In this document: positions 44,826 to 56,725 of the stretch, piece after piece
Position numbering within the stretch: the stretch's first letter is position 1
How the letters are laid out: each line of letters begins with the position of its first letter
NCBI GenBank assembly: GCA_023525715.1
Contig: CM042013.1
Coordinates: 79,235,494 to 79,299,493 of the forward strand
Reading direction: 5' to 3'
Length of the DNA stretch: 64,000 nucleotides
DNA from: Cichorium intybus
Lineage: Eukaryota; Streptophyta; Magnoliopsida; Asterales; Asteraceae
Position numbers and translations under genes: made by a program
The notes under the pieces: generated by a model
Told to the model about the DNA's origin: nothing
Databases searched by the model: none
The model's input: the letters and a program-made list of their open reading frames with translations, nothing else

Positions 44826-45949
44826 ACTTTTCCTTTGTTACTAATCCCAAGTTCCATTAACACATTTTTGTCCTGTTGCTTGTCACCGTTCTCTGAAGGT
44901 AAGGACACAGGATTTCCGAACACATTCAGCCTTCTTTTTCGCGTCCTAAAGGAGATGTCCACATCCCCCGTCTTGCAGTCAATCACCGCGCCAGCCGTAG
45001 CAAAAAATGGGCGTCCTAAAATGAGTGCAGGCGCGTCATCCAAACTTTCATACTCCATGACTAGGAAATCTACGGGATAGAAGAAATCTCCAACCTTGAC
45101 TATGACGATAGTCAATTTTTCTCGGGATACCTTTGTTGACTGGTCAGCCAGCTGCAGTACAACCTTTGCTGGTTCTAATTCTTCATTCTTGTACTTGTCA
45201 TACAAGTACCCCGGTAGCACATTTACACTTGCTCCCAAGTCCAGCAAAGTGTTCCGAATGACCACATCTCCTACAGTAGTGGTGATCAATGGCGATCCAG
45301 GATCCTTCTCTTTTTTGGGCAGTGTTCCCAAAAGTGCCTCACTTGCCTTGATAGTCAATCTAACAGTGTCTGGTGTAGGAATCTTACTTTTTCCATTTCT
45401 ATCACACATCTCCTGAAGAATTCTTGTATCCTCAGGAGCATCCTTAAGTTCATCCCACAGAGGTTGGTTTATCAATGGTCCTATTGGTTTGGGTGCTTCC
45501 TGTTTCTTCTTCCCTTTCTTATCTTTCTTTTTCTGCTTGATTCCTGCTATTACTGACTGCTTTTCTTCCTGGACCTCCGTGTCCATCTCTGGTTGAGTTC
45601 CCTCCTCAACAGGAATTTCCTTCTCCTTTATTCCTTTCGTACCTTCCCCTTTATCCTCCACTTTCTCCTGAACTTTTTCTTCTTCCTTAAGCTCTGCCTC
45701 ACTTCCTGAATCCAATAAGTCCTTTAAAGTGACCTTTCTCCATTCAGCCTCGACATTATTAACGTGCTCCTTCCTAGCTCTCTGATTATGGGTTGGATCA
45801 ACCTCCGTAGCACTTGGCAACTTTCCATTGTCCCTTTTTCGCTGATTTTCGGCCATTTGTCCAATTTGCCTTTCCATGTTTGCAATAGCTTTTGCATTGG
45901 CCTGGGACTGCTGCTGAGTAGCACTAAACATTTCATACATTTTTGCCAC
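44786..45949 (-). CDS. Gag C-terminus and aspartic protease of A
   Basis: 387 codons: a Gag-type coiled segment (ANAKAIANMERQIGQMAENQ), a highly acidic/Lys-rich linker, then an aspartic protease with active site LLDLGASVNVLPG and the downstream ALILGRPFFATAGAVIDC flap/second-helix region typical of Athila proteases. Continues in frame to where RT would start, but RT is absent. Confidence 0.8.
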   Translation of the reverse strand: MAKMYEMFSATQQQSQANAKAIANMERQIGQMAENQRKRDNGKLPSATEVDPTHNQRARKEHVNNVEAEWRKVTLKDLLDSGSEAELKEEEKVQEKVEDKGEGTKGIKEKEIPVEEGTQPEMDTEVQEEKQSVIAGIKQKKKDKKGKKKQEAPKPIGPLINQPLWDELKDAPEDTRILQEMCDRNGKSKIPTPDTVRLTIKASEALLGTLPKKEKDPGSPLITTTVGDVVIRNTLLDLGASVNVLPGYLYDKYKNEELEPAKVVLQLADQSTKVSREKLTIVIVKVGDFFYPVDFLVMEYESLDDAPALILGRPFFATAGAVIDCKTGDVDISFRTRKRRLNVFGNPVSLPSENGDKQQDKNVLMELGISNKGKVWTRIGKEERKRF

Positions 45950-47589
45950 TAGGTCTTCTTGAGTTCCTGGGGCATCGTTGACAGCAGTGTTGGGTCCCCT
46001 ATTATTATTGCTGCTACCACCCCCATTCGCATTTCCATTATTATTTGCGGGCTGGTATGACCTATGCTAATTAGACGATTGACCTTGGTGATTATTTTGC
46101 CTCTGGTTGTTGAAGTTCTGCTGCTGCCCTTGATTATATGGTCTGTAGGGTCGTCCATTATTATACTGACCTTGACATTGGCCATAAACTTGGTTTACCT
46201 CCTGAGTTTTTGGTCCTCCTTGACCTCCTTGTGGTTGACCTTGAGGTCCATTCTGCAGCGTTGACATGAGCCGGTCAAACTTCTTATTTAATTCACTTAT
46301 CTCCTTTTTTACCTCCTTCCTTCAATCAACATCAGCTCCCACTGCTGCTACTGTGCCTACATTCTTTCTCGTAGAAAAATTTGCTTTGGAGCCATTGCTC
46401 AATTGTTCCAAGAATTGTCAGGCCTCCTCCGGGTCTTGCCACATAAATGTCCCGCTTGACGAGGCATTTATCATTGCCTGGTGTGTTTCGCTGACTCCTT
46501 CAAAGAACAATTTGACCAACTGCCATTTAGGAATCTCGTGGTGCGGGCAGGATCGCAGTAACTCCTTTAGTCGATCGAATGCTTCGTGGAAAGCCTCTCC
46601 TGGCTTTTGCTGGAAGTCCTGAATGACCCTCCTGATCTCCGTTGTCTTGCTTGCCGGATAGAATTCTTGTAGGAACTTGGCCTTGAGCTGGTCCCACGTG
46701 GTGATTCTGTTCGCTGGTAAAGACGTAAACCAATATTTGGCTTTGTCTTTGAGAGTGACTGGGAATAACCTAAGCCTAAAGATGTTCCTATTAGTATTCC
46801 TAGGGTTGTTAGCATTGGCAATCGCTATAAATTCATACAAGTGGTTGTATGGGTCATCCTTCTTGTACCCCCTAAACTCTGGTAATATTCCTAACAACTG
46901 AGGCCTTATTTCTACTTGAGATTCAACATTGTTAGGAATGTAAATTGGCGATGAGTCATCATATTCCCGTGGCTGGAAATGTGATGCAACCAATTACCTT
47001 CTCGGTTGTGCAAAATATAAAGTTTGGGTAGGATTACCGTAAGGGTGGTGACCGTTATATTCCTGCTGACCTTGTGGTGGTTGATACTGTGGTGCTCTTC
47101 TCAGAGGTCCTCGACCTCGGTTCCTGGGTTGCTATGGTGCTGGTGGAACCCATCCTTCATCTTCTTCATCATATCTCTCATCTTCCTCTAGATATTGGTA
47201 CTGTTGCTGAAAAGGTGGTTGGTAGTGTTGTGGTTGTGTAGGTTGGAATGTGGGTTGAGGTTTGAATAGAACTGGTTGTGGTTTAGAAAATGGTTGAGAA
47301 GTTGGTGTCTGCTGTCTAGAGACTAGGGTGCCATCACGGGTCGGCTCTCCCCAAGACATTGCAGATGTGAATGGATTGGTGGATTGTGGTTATGATACTG
47401 GTGGAAATGGTGGAATCGATGGCGGAGTGCATGATGGTATGGGTACAGGGGCTGAAACTGCACCACAGAAGCACTCGTGCTCCCGAATTGAAACTCCGAA
47501 ACCGGGGGAATAAAAGACATCCCCCTTGCCTCACCTGATGGTTCCTCGGCAACACTTACTGCACTACTACTGACATGACTAAAACTCAT
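45950..47589 (-). pseudogene. Athila Gag of A
   Basis: Starts at MSFSHVSSSA (47589). A Pro/Gln-rich N-terminal region with a frameshift is followed by the retrotransposon Gag domain (GYKKDDPYNHLYEFIAIANA, FRLRLFPVTLKDKAKYWF, LKAKFLQEFYPASKT, FHEAFDRLKELLRSCPHHE), then a Gln/Asn-rich stretch. Stops near 46985, 46417 and 46070 make it non-functional. Confidence 0.8.
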
Positions 47590-47799
47590 TGTATTTAAAC
47601 GTCTACGTGCACAGATTTTGCGCGCAGTTCGCTCAATCTCTGAGTCAAAATGCAAAGGGGATAATTGCTCACCCCTGCGGGTACGCATGCACGAATGCAA
47701 CACGCCCGCAAAAATCAAAAACCAAAAACTAATCAAATGAAACTCAAAGAAAATCAAGAAACTAGAATTCCTACTAATCACCTAATCTAAGCTCACAGC

Positions 47800-47817
47800 T
47801 CCCCAGCAACGGCGCCA
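47800..47817 (-). other. Primer binding site of A (Athila type)
   Basis: The minus strand reads TGGCGCCGTTGCTGGGGA, one change from the Athila site TGGCGCCGTTGCCGGGGA complementary to tRNA-Asp, 5 nt from the LTR end. Confidence 0.85.
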
Positions 47818-47822
47818 AAATT

Positions 47823-48951
47823 TGACACGCCTAGGTCGTCATGCGGTCAAAAATAAGAAAAACCTAACACACACACTAGCACAGTGGTAGGCAGGGTCGA
47901 TCCGCAGGAGCTACGTGGTCAGACCAGATGACAGATTACCAACTATAGTGTCACGCTATAGTCGGAGGACTTCAGTTTCCAAACCCTTGCCACTAAAAAT
48001 CAAAAACCCTAAACTAAACAATCCCAAAACAAGAATAGACTAAGCTAAGCTTCAAACCAAACCTAGTTACTTTCTGAAATCAGAAGTGCATCTCTAATTC
48101 AGAAGTAAACAAGGGCATCCAACAATCCAAATGTAAACCAAAACAAGGCATAAACTAAACCAAGAACTAAGGTCCAATGGGACAGTCAATGGCTAAAGTT
48201 CAAACCTAAAAGACTAACCTAATTGGCTACTGAAATCAGCGAGGGAAAACAGTCCAACAAGGTCAAATCAAACATCCAAACACAACACAAGCATGCAAAA
48301 CCAATAACAATCATCAAAACACCGAAAAACAAAGATTACTTGTAACCAAATGCTTCTCATTAACCAAAAACGAATTCCAATGATCCAATACAGTTACCAA
48401 TACTGAAAAACAGTAAACTAAAGTGCTCAAGGTCAGTGGTTGTCACTCCCAAAGACCCTAGCCACTATTGCTAACTAATACTAAAATTAAATTAAATTCT
48501 AAAACATAAAATACCAATTGAGAGGTTTCTGATGCTTAATCACGGAGTCAAAGAGCCTTCAGGTCGTTTTTCCACCGGGTCTTTGCTAGGGTTTTCGGCT
48601 GTAAATGGCTCTATTTATAGTTGCAATTTTCCCGCAGCCGAGCCACGCAATTAAGTAAACCGCGGCGCGCATAAGACTTTATCCCCGTTTCTTCGGACTT
48701 TGAATCTTGTTACACCGCCTTGTATCCGCGTCGCGCCTTCTTGATTCCCGCGGCGTGCTTTCGTATTTTCCTGATTTTATCTTCTTCTCCAAACTTTCTC
48801 CAATTTGTACGCTTTTGGTCCCTGTTTACATTATTTTCTTCCAAACAAGTACTGGCACGAAAAGTGAGAATACCACGATATATATGATATAATTTCACTA
48901 AGAATAGGGCTCAACAACGACTAAAATATGTAATATCACTAGGCGTTGTCA
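47823..48951 (-). repeat. 5' LTR of A (1129 bp)
   Basis: Direct copy of 32859-33989; TATAAATAG (minus) at 48611-48619. Confidence 0.9.
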
Positions 48952-48956
48952 GTTGT

Positions 48957-49124
48957 CAAAAGTTAGGAACTAGGTCCTCTGACTGTAGCGTAACACTGCA
49001 GTTGGTAATCTGTCACCTGTCTCGACCACGTAACTCCTGTGGATCGACCCTGACTTCCACTGTGCTAAGTGTGTGTGTTAGGTATTTTCTTATTTTTGAT
49101 CGCATGACGACCGCTGCGATGTCA
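48957..49124 (+). repeat. 5' LTR of B, second segment
   Basis: Resumes after the GTTGT duplicate and ends GCGATGTCA, followed by AATTT and the PBS. Confidence 0.85.
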
Positions 49125-49129
49125 AATTT

Positions 49130-49147
49130 TGGCGCCGTTGCAGGGGA
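49130..49147 (+). other. Primer binding site of B
   Basis: TGGCGCCGTTGCAGGGGA, one change from the Athila tRNA-Asp site. Confidence 0.85.
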
Positions 49148-49249
49148 GTTGTGAGCTTGAGAATAGGTGATTTGTAGGACTTTTTAGTTTTTTATTTTTG
49201 GTTAGTTAGTAATTTTGGTTTTTGATTTTTCGGGCGTGTTGCCCAGGAA

Positions 49250-51014
49250 CCCTCGGGTGAGGCAACGGGGATGTCATTTATTCCCCCGGTTTCAGAATTC
49301 CACATTGGGAGCACGAGTGCTACTGGTGGTGCAGCTTCAGCCCCTGCACATATACCTTCATGCACTCCGCCGTCGATTCCACCATTTCAACCTTTATCCC
49401 AACCTCAATCCACAAACCATTTACATCTGCCATGTCTTGGGGAGCGCCGACCCGTGATGGCACCCCAGTATCTAGACAGCAGACACCCATTTCACAACCA
49501 GCACCAGTACTTTTTAAACCACAAACCACATTCCAACCTATACCACCGCAGCAACAATATCAATAGCAACCACCTCAGCAGCAGTACCAGTATCAAGAGA
49601 CTGAGGAGAGGTATGATGAAGAAGAAGACGAAGGATGGGTTCCACCAGGACCACAACAACCATGGGACCGAGGTCGGGGGCCTCCAAGAAGAGCACAGCA
49701 GCATCAACCACTACAAGGTCAGCAGAGATATAATGATCATCACTTTTACGGTAATCCTGCTCAACCCTTGTATTTTGCACAACCGAGGGGGCAATTGGTT
49801 GCGTCGCACTTCCAGCCACGGGAGTACGATGACTCGTCACCCATTTACATTCCTGATGATATAGAATCTCAAGTAGAAATTAGGCCCCAGTTGATAGGAA
49901 TATTAACTCAATTTAGAGGTTATAAGACTGATGATCCATACAATCACCTGTATGAGTTCATAGCTATCGCAAATGCTAATACTCCTAGACACACGAATAG
50001 GGATACTTTTAGGTTAAGATTATTTCCTTTCACATTAAAGGATAAGGCCAAATACTGGTTCACATCTCTTCCATCTAATAGTATCACTAGTTGGGACCAA
50101 CTTAAGGCAAAATTTTTACAAGAGTTCTATCCAGTTACTAAAACCACAGAAGTTAGACGCGTAATTAAAAACTTTCAGCATAAGCCCAGAGAGGCTTTTC
50201 ACGAAGCGTTTGATCGATTAAAGGAGTTACTGCGTTCATGTCCGCACCACGAGGTTCCTAAATGGCAGTTAGTGAAATTGTTCTTTGAAGGAGTAAATTA
50301 GACGCATCAAGCAATGATAAATGCCTCATCAAGTGGGACATTTATGTGGCAAGAGCCAGAGGATGCCTGGAAGTTCTTAGAGCAGTTGAGTTTAGGATAT
50401 AAGGTCAGTGGATCCATGAAGGATAATACAGTCTATTCCATAATGAATGCTCGATGACTCATGAGGAAATTAGTCAAGTGCATGGGTATGGTCAATTCCA
50501 TAATGCACCACGACCATTCCGAAACAATCAGCAGCGGGAGGTGAGACAACCACCAGTAAGGCAGCAGCAGATGCAACCTACGCCTCTAGTAGGAAGTATG
50601 AACATTGGCATGCAGGAAATTTTTGGAATGTTAGTTAAGCTTCAGGAAGTGGAGGATGCCAATTCAAAAGCAATTCTGAAGCTAGGGGAGTTGATCATTA
50701 AGATGGAGGAAGATAGAGCACAAGAGAAGGCACAACCAGCGAAAGTACAAGTGAATGAGGTTATCACACTCAGGAGTGGGAAGAAAGTGGATAACAAGGT
50801 TACAGCTCCGCCAGCAGAAGAGGATAGTGATGTAGAAATAATTTTTGATGAGAAAGAAGAGCTGGAAAAGGAAAAGGAAAAGGGGAAGGAGGAACAAGCG
50901 AAGCAGAAGAAACAAACAAGTACATGGGAGAAGGGGGAAACGAGTGGGACAGTTCCTTTCCCCACGGCTTTGGAAAAGCCAAAGAAAAGACCATATGGAA
51001 AGAAGGTACCGTAG
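49250..51014 (+). pseudogene. Athila Gag of B
   Basis: Homologous to Gag of A: PSGEATGMSFIPPVSEF-like start without an upstream Met (first Met 49271), frameshift near 49430 and a stop at 49565. The intact Gag domain lies at 49790-50300 (GYKTDDPYNHLYEFIAIANA ... SCPHHEVPKWQLVKLFFEG). Stops follow at 50299 and 50455, then a Gln-rich and a Lys/Glu-rich linker, with a stop at 51012. Forms the particle core in intact relatives. Confidence 0.85.
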
Positions 51015-51023
51015 GCGGAAGAT

Positions 51024-53115
51024 ATGTGGGAATTGTTTAGTCAAATCAAGGTTAACATTCCATTAGTTAAACTTATCAAGGAAGTCCCTGCTTATGCAAA
51101 GTTTCTCAAGGATATGTGCATTCACAAGAAGCATATCTTGTCCTATTTGCCTAAAATGATCAGTTTGCCTGAGAATGTAAGTTCAATTTTAATGGATGTA
51201 TTGCCTCCCAAGATGAAGGATCCTAGGATTCCTCTCATCTCTGTTGACTTAGGCGATGTGCACATTAAGAGAGCTCTGTTAGATTTAGGCGCGAGTGTGA
51301 ACATTTTACCGGGACAACATTTTGACAAGTATGACTTCGGTACTCTCATATCTACAGATGTAATTCTTCAGCTTACTGATAAGTCTACAAAGATTCCTAG
51401 GGGAATGTTGTCAGATGTTATCATTAAAGTGAGAGATTTCTACTACCCAGCAGATTTCTTAGTTCTGGATACCCGTCAGGCGGCTAATGGAGAGCAACCG
51501 AAAATCATCTTAGGACGACCTTTCTTAGCCACGGCTAATGCAAACATCGACTGTCGTACGGGGGAGATGGGGATCTCCTTTGGACATCGGCAAACTAAGA
51601 TCAACATTTTTAATGCCAAAGGTAATACCATGGAGGATGAAGAATGCTACCAGGTGGACATCATAGATGAGTTAGTACAGCAGTATACGCCAGAAGTGTT
51701 GCAGCAAGAGGTGATGGAAACTCAAAAAGAGGGAGAGGCTGAGCAGGAAAAGCAAGAAGAAGCAGCAGATAGGGACAGAGGCACGAAGTATGAGGAATGC
51801 GCGCACATAGAGAAGCTACCGACTGAGATTCCCAAGACGTTAAAACCATCATTAGAGGAACCACCGAAGCTAGAATTGAAATCATTACCAGCCCATCTAA
51901 AGTATGTCTTTCTAGGAGAAAAGGATACTTTGCCAGTGATTTTAGCAGCAAACTTGACAGAGGAACAACAAATGGAATTACTCAAGATATTGTCCAAGCA
52001 CAAGGAGGCTATTGGTTGGAAAATCGCAGATTTAAAAGGAATTAGCCCAACCACATGTATGCATCGAATCATCACAAAAGAAGGAGCTAAACCTGCCAGA
52101 GACACGCAGAGAAGATTGAATCCAAATCTGAAAGAAGTTGTGAAAAAGGAAGTTCTAAAGTGGCTGGATGCAAGGATTATATATCCAATCTCTGATAGTG
52201 AATGGGTCAGCCCGACACAGACAGTGCCAAAGAAATCTAGAATAACTGTTGTGGATACTAAAGATGGTGACAAAGTTTCCACAAGACCCGTGACTGGATG
52301 GAGAGTATGTATCGATTACCGAAAACTCAATGCTGCTACATCTAAGGATCGTTTCCATTACCGTTCATCGATCAGATCGTGGAAAAGTTAGCTGGACAGA
52401 TGTATTATTGTTTCTTGGACGGCTATCCTGGGTACAATCAGATTGCCATTCACCCGGAGGATCAAGCAAAGACCACATTCACATGTCCATATGGTACTTT
52501 TGCATTTCGCAGAATGCCATTTGGGTTGTGCAATGCCCCCGCTACATTTCAATGGTGTATGATGGCGATATTCTACGACATGATTGGTGACGCTTTGGAA
52601 ATCTTCATGGACGATTTCTCGATTTTTGGATCAACATTTGAAGCTAGCTTGAATCAATTGGAAAAGGTGTTACAAAGATGTGTTGAGTCTAATCTGGTGC
52701 TTTCTTGGGAGAAAAGCCATTTCATGGTTAGAGAAGGAATAGTTTTAGGTCATGTGGTCTCTGAGAGAGGATTTGAGGTAGATCGTGCTAAGGTTAAGGT
52801 TATTTCCACATTGCCACCCCCAACATCCGTGAAAGGGGTTAGATCTTTTCTAGGTTATGCTGGTTTTTACCGTAGATTTATTAAGGATTTTAGTGCCATC
52901 TCCAAACCTCTTTGTGGCCTTCTATTAAAGGATGCACCATTTATTTTTGATGAAGAATGTGTAAAAGCATTTAACATTTTAAAAAATAAATTGGTCAAGG
53001 CCCCCATTCTAAAACCTCCTGATTGGACCCAACCTTTTGAAATTATGTGTGATGCTAGTGATTTTGCTGCTGGTGCAGTATTAGGTCAAAAGATTGATAG
53101 GAAGCCAGTAGTCAT
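51024..53115 (+). pseudogene. Protease, reverse transcriptase and RNase H start of B
   Basis: Protease: LLDLGASVNILPG and IILGRPFLATANANIDC. RT: VKKEVLKWLDARIIYPIS, WVSPTQTVPKK, GWRVCIDYRKLNAAT, a frameshift near 52365, then YCFLDGYPGYNQIAIHPED, FAFRRMPFGLCNAPATFQ, catalytic IFMDDFSIFG, and GFYRRFIKDFSAISKPL. RNase H begins with FEIMCDASDFAAGAVLGQ and is cut by element C after KPVV. The rest resumes at 59555. Confidence 0.88.
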
Positions 53116-54228
53116 TGACATCGCAGCGGTCGTCGTGCGGTCAAAAATAGAAGAAAAACCTAACACACACTAGTATAGTGGCAGTCAGGGTTGATCCGCA
53201 GGAGCTTCGTGGTTAGACTAAATGAAAGATTACCAACTAGTAGTGTCATGCTACAGTCGGAGGAATCGGTTTCTATCTTCTCAATTACTAACACCCTAAA
53301 GCAATGATCAAACAAACTCAAGCCAAGCTAAGCTAAGCTCAAATGAACCTAGTCACTTTCTGAAATCAGAAGTGCATCTCTGAATCAGAAGCAATCAAAG
53401 GCATCCAAACTAAGCAAAACCAAGGAAAGCATAAACTAGCCACTCACTAAAGTTCTACTGAACAGTTACTAGCCAATGTTTAATGCCTAAAAATTAACCT
53501 AATTAGCTACTGATTTCAGCAAGGGAAAACAGTTCCAACAAGGTCAAAACAATATCCAACACGAATCAAAGATCCAAAACAAAACACAAGCATAAAAACA
53601 CCGAAAAGCTAAGATTACTTGTAACCAAATGCTTCTCATTAATCAAATCCAACATCCAAACATCCAAACAGTAACAAAATGTCATAAAACAGAAACCTAA
53701 AGCTTGGTATCAATGGTTGTCACTCCCAAGGATACAAACTAAAGCTTACAAATATCTAACTAAATGAAATAAAAATCCAAAACATAAAAATACCACTTGA
53801 GATGTTGCTGGAACGAATTCTTGGAGTCAAAGAGCTTCAAGGTCGATTTTACACCCGGTCTTTGCTCGGGTTTTCGGCTGAAATTACATCTATTTATAGT
53901 TGTAAATTTCCCGCAGCCGCGCCGCGCAGATGAAGAATCCGCGGCGCGCGTACTAATCTTTTCCCGTTTCTTCGGTATTTGAATGTGTTCCACCGCCTTA
54001 AGCCCGCGCCGCGCGTATCATAGATCTGCGGCGCGCGTACGAGTTTCCTTGATTTTTTATTCTTTTCCAAACTTCTTCCTTTTGCATGCTTTTAGTCTCT
54101 GTTTCTATTCTTTTTCTCCAAACAAGTCCTGGAACAAAAAGTGAGAATACCCAGACATATTTGATATAATTTTATCAAGAACAGGGCTCAACAACGCCTA
54201 AAATACTTGATATCACTAGGCGTTGTCA
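53116..54228 (-). repeat. 3' LTR of C (1113 bp)
   Basis: Matches 58438-59549 with few differences. The outer end reads TGACATCGCAGCGG where the other copy has TGACACGCCTAGG. TATA-type TATAAATA (minus) near 53891-53898. Confidence 0.88.
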
Positions 54229-55245
54229 AACACCCCACACTTGTGCCTTGTTTGTCCCCAAGCAAGAGAGTTTTTAACAAATTATAATAAGGAATCAAAC
54301 AATTTTGACTGTGTTCAGTTTCAAAGTTTATTACTCTTTGAGTTAGAGTGGAATAGTTCGCGAAAACATAATTGAATTGCTCTTTGGAATTCATGGCTTT
54401 CTAAAGAACCCTTGATTACAAACTTTCTGTCCACAATGAAGTGTACTTACTCATTCAGATTCTAAAGGCCATTAAGGAATTGTCCATGACTTTCGATGTT
54501 GTCCGTGTAGCGAGCTTTCAGAAATACCATCCCATACCAGACGATCTTAGGTGGTAAGGTGCATAAGTCCCACCCATTTTAGACTTACTGGCTCGAACAA
54601 CAAAGGCCACAGATTGACTTTTCCTTCCTAAATTCCAATCCTAAAACAGCTCAATCTTCTAAACTCGTAAAACTCAACTTATTTGACTAACTAATACCAT
54701 GATCACAAATAAACAGTATTTCTTGAAAAATACTAATGCTATCACAATCACAAACAATTCATTTCAAAATTGCAATTTATTAAAAATTTTGAAAAATATT
54801 GCTAAAAATTGAAAAATTGATCATTTCTGCAAAAATTTCAAAAAATTCTCTTTCGACCGTCCACACCCCACACTTAAAACCGTACAACATCCCCGTTGTA
54901 CAAAAATTATTTCAAAACAAGGGAGAAAGAGTTACCCCTTTTTTGGACGATAGACTGCTTGGTGCTCAATATCACAGGTATAATTGCGAACAAACGGATC
55001 CTTGATTTCGTATTCCGGAGTTGTAGCGCTACAGTGAACACGCTGGTGGTCGAGACAAGTGTAGGGGGCACGGTGACCCCACACTTGTCTGAGACACCTC
55101 CTTCTCAATTTGGTATATCATGCATAACTCAACAAACAAAGCAAACATAACAAAATATAAAATATGAACAAAATATACAGATAGAGGTGTCATTAGTTTT
55201 GTACATATATCCTAAAAATATAAAAAGAAAGAAAGAAAAAGTACA

Positions 55246-56277
55246 TCAATCACTACCAGGTGGCCTGGAGGGTCCAGCCTCATGATCATGGGCCCTGGCT
55301 GGGAATGGTCGGGGGCGCCGGCCCTGCTGAGTGTACGCGGGCTGCGGTGCCTGAGGTGGCTCTGTCGGCGCCCGGATGAACTGCCCCGGACGCTGCTGCT
55401 CAATAAGCCGCATCCTCTCCAAAGTACGTGCTGTAGTGCGGGATGGAGGCAGAGCGGTCAAGGAGGCAACCACGGGGGCAGTGAGGATCCCATATGAGCG
55501 GGCCAGGCGGGTAATAAAATACCCCCTGGCTAGTGGACTGCTGGTGGAAGCTCCCGTCGAGTGAGTGGAGAGGGCGACCGCTAGGGCGAAGGGGAGATGG
55601 AGGAATCGGGATGGGTCGAGGAGAGCCCACAGGAATGTCATGTCCTCCCCAGACACCTTCTCGCCCCCTTCCCGCTGCATGATAGAGGTGGAGACGATGC
55701 GGTGCATGAGACGGTGCAGTGGGTCACGGAGGTGGCTCTCCCGAGAGGTCCCCGCCTCGTAGAAAATGTTGGACAATGGTGCCCAAACCTCCATGTTGGC
55801 AGCTCGGTCCGGCTGCCCCTGGATGCACGCCCCAAAAAACTGGGTGAAGTGGCGGTGCTGAAGATCTGCCGGAGTGTAGATGCCGGTGCGCCTCCCGAAC
55901 TCCCTGAGGTTGCACTCCCTCTGTGCACCTCCCAGTCGAAAGCGGATGATCCTGGATCGTGGGTCCGACGCCCGAGGAGCGAAATGGATCGTGGAGAGAA
56001 ACTCCAACAGTAGCTCGGTGTAGACCACGTCCTCGTCCGTGGGCTTGATACTGTCCCATCCACGGCAGGTGAATGAAGCCTCCTCATGGGTCCAGGTGCG
56101 ATGTAAGAATGGCTCGATCGCACCCCAAAGCCCAGCATCCCTCAGTATGTCTCTATCAATGACCGTCGCCTCGAGAACCCGGCGACTGCTCAACGCGTCC
56201 CTCCGTGAGATGTACTCTGCCGAACTAGCCAGTCCCTCGGGGAACTGGAGGAAAGCGTGCTCCAATCTGAACATCAT
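55246..56277 (-). CDS. Athila ORF1 (env-like) protein of C
   Basis: Open from ATG at 56277, directly after a TTTGTTTTGCAG splice acceptor, to TGA at 55246: 343 residues. The start is chosen by homology to A and the acceptor; the frame stays open upstream to 56448 without homology. Conserved blocks: RRVLEATVIDRDILRDAG, ASFTCRGWDSIKPTDEDVV, YTELLLEFLSTIHFAPRA, RIIRFRLGGAQRECNLREF, GIYTPADLQHRHFTQFF, SHLRDPLHRLMHRIV, ARGYFITRLARSYG. A Pro/Arg-rich tail follows. I see no clear signal peptide or membrane segment, so 'env-like' reflects position only. It has no stops, unlike A and B. Confidence 0.85.
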   Translation of the reverse strand: MMFRLEHAFLQFPEGLASSAEYISRRDALSSRRVLEATVIDRDILRDAGLWGAIEPFLHRTWTHEEASFTCRGWDSIKPTDEDVVYTELLLEFLSTIHFAPRASDPRSRIIRFRLGGAQRECNLREFGRRTGIYTPADLQHRHFTQFFGACIQGQPDRAANMEVWAPLSNIFYEAGTSRESHLRDPLHRLMHRIVSTSIMQREGGEKVSGEDMTFLWALLDPSRFLHLPFALAVALSTHSTGASTSSPLARGYFITRLARSYGILTAPVVASLTALPPSRTTARTLERMRLIEQQRPGQFIRAPTEPPQAPQPAYTQQGRRPRPFPARAHDHEAGPSRPPGSD

Positions 56278-56621
56278 CTGCAAAACAAACACATGGCCAC
56301 AAAACAGAAAAAAAATTTGCAAAATTAGTCCTTTCTTCCCCACCGCACCGCGGCGCAGCCCAAGAGCAAGGGCACGGCGCGGCGTGCGACTGTTTCTAAA
56401 CCCCGATCCAAACTCGTGATTTAACCTGCTAAAATTCGATTCAATCATACCACAAGGTAGCCTAAGTGCCGACTAACTCATCTAGGGTCTCCATTTGGCA
56501 AAACAAACACCCTATGAGTTAGCATTAGCGATTCTAAGTTTTGAACTATTTTGGGCAAATCACTAAAATTAAGTACCTAATTGCTAGTTTTAACAGCTAA
56601 TAGATAGTTAGAATAGCGTAC
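56278..56621 (-). other. Predicted leader intron upstream of ORF1 in C
   Basis: Donor CCAAG|GTACGC (56621 inward), pyrimidine-rich tract, acceptor TTTTGCAG|ATGATG at 56278; 344 nt. B has a 334-nt counterpart in the same place. Confidence 0.6.
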
Positions 56622-56717
56622 CTTGGCAGTGGAAACAAAATGAGCAAGAAAAATTGCAAGAGAATTTCGTTGTTCAGAGCTCCGAGTCGTGTGATGGTTA
56701 TGTGAGCCGCGACTTAC

Positions 56718-56725
56718 CTTATATA
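56718..56725 (-). promoter_or_regulatory. Predicted internal TATA box for ORF1 of C
   Basis: The minus strand reads CTCCTATATAAGG, 96 nt upstream of the predicted splice donor, preceded by CGCGACGCGC-type motifs like those ahead of the LTR TATA box. Confidence 0.5.

Larger units (their letters stand above)
32859..48951 (-). mobile_element. Athila derivative A lacking RT, RNase H and integrase
   Basis: LTRs are 32859-33989 and 47823-48951 (TGACACGCC...GCGTTGTCA on the plus strand) with a perfect GTTGT duplication (32854-32858, 48952-48956). It inserted in B's 5' LTR. Internal order in minus sense: PBS, gag, protease, a coiled-coil ORF, the conserved pre-ORF1 block, then ORF1, interrupted by element D. 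The RT-RNase H-integrase segment is absent, so it is a non-autonomous family member. Its LTR U3 is nearly identical to that of B, so B-type proteins could mobilise it. Confidence 0.92.

Noticed and set aside
55565..56419. Several long plus-strand frames in 55282-56419
   Set aside because: GC-rich antisense shadows of the intact ORF1 of element C on the minus strand.
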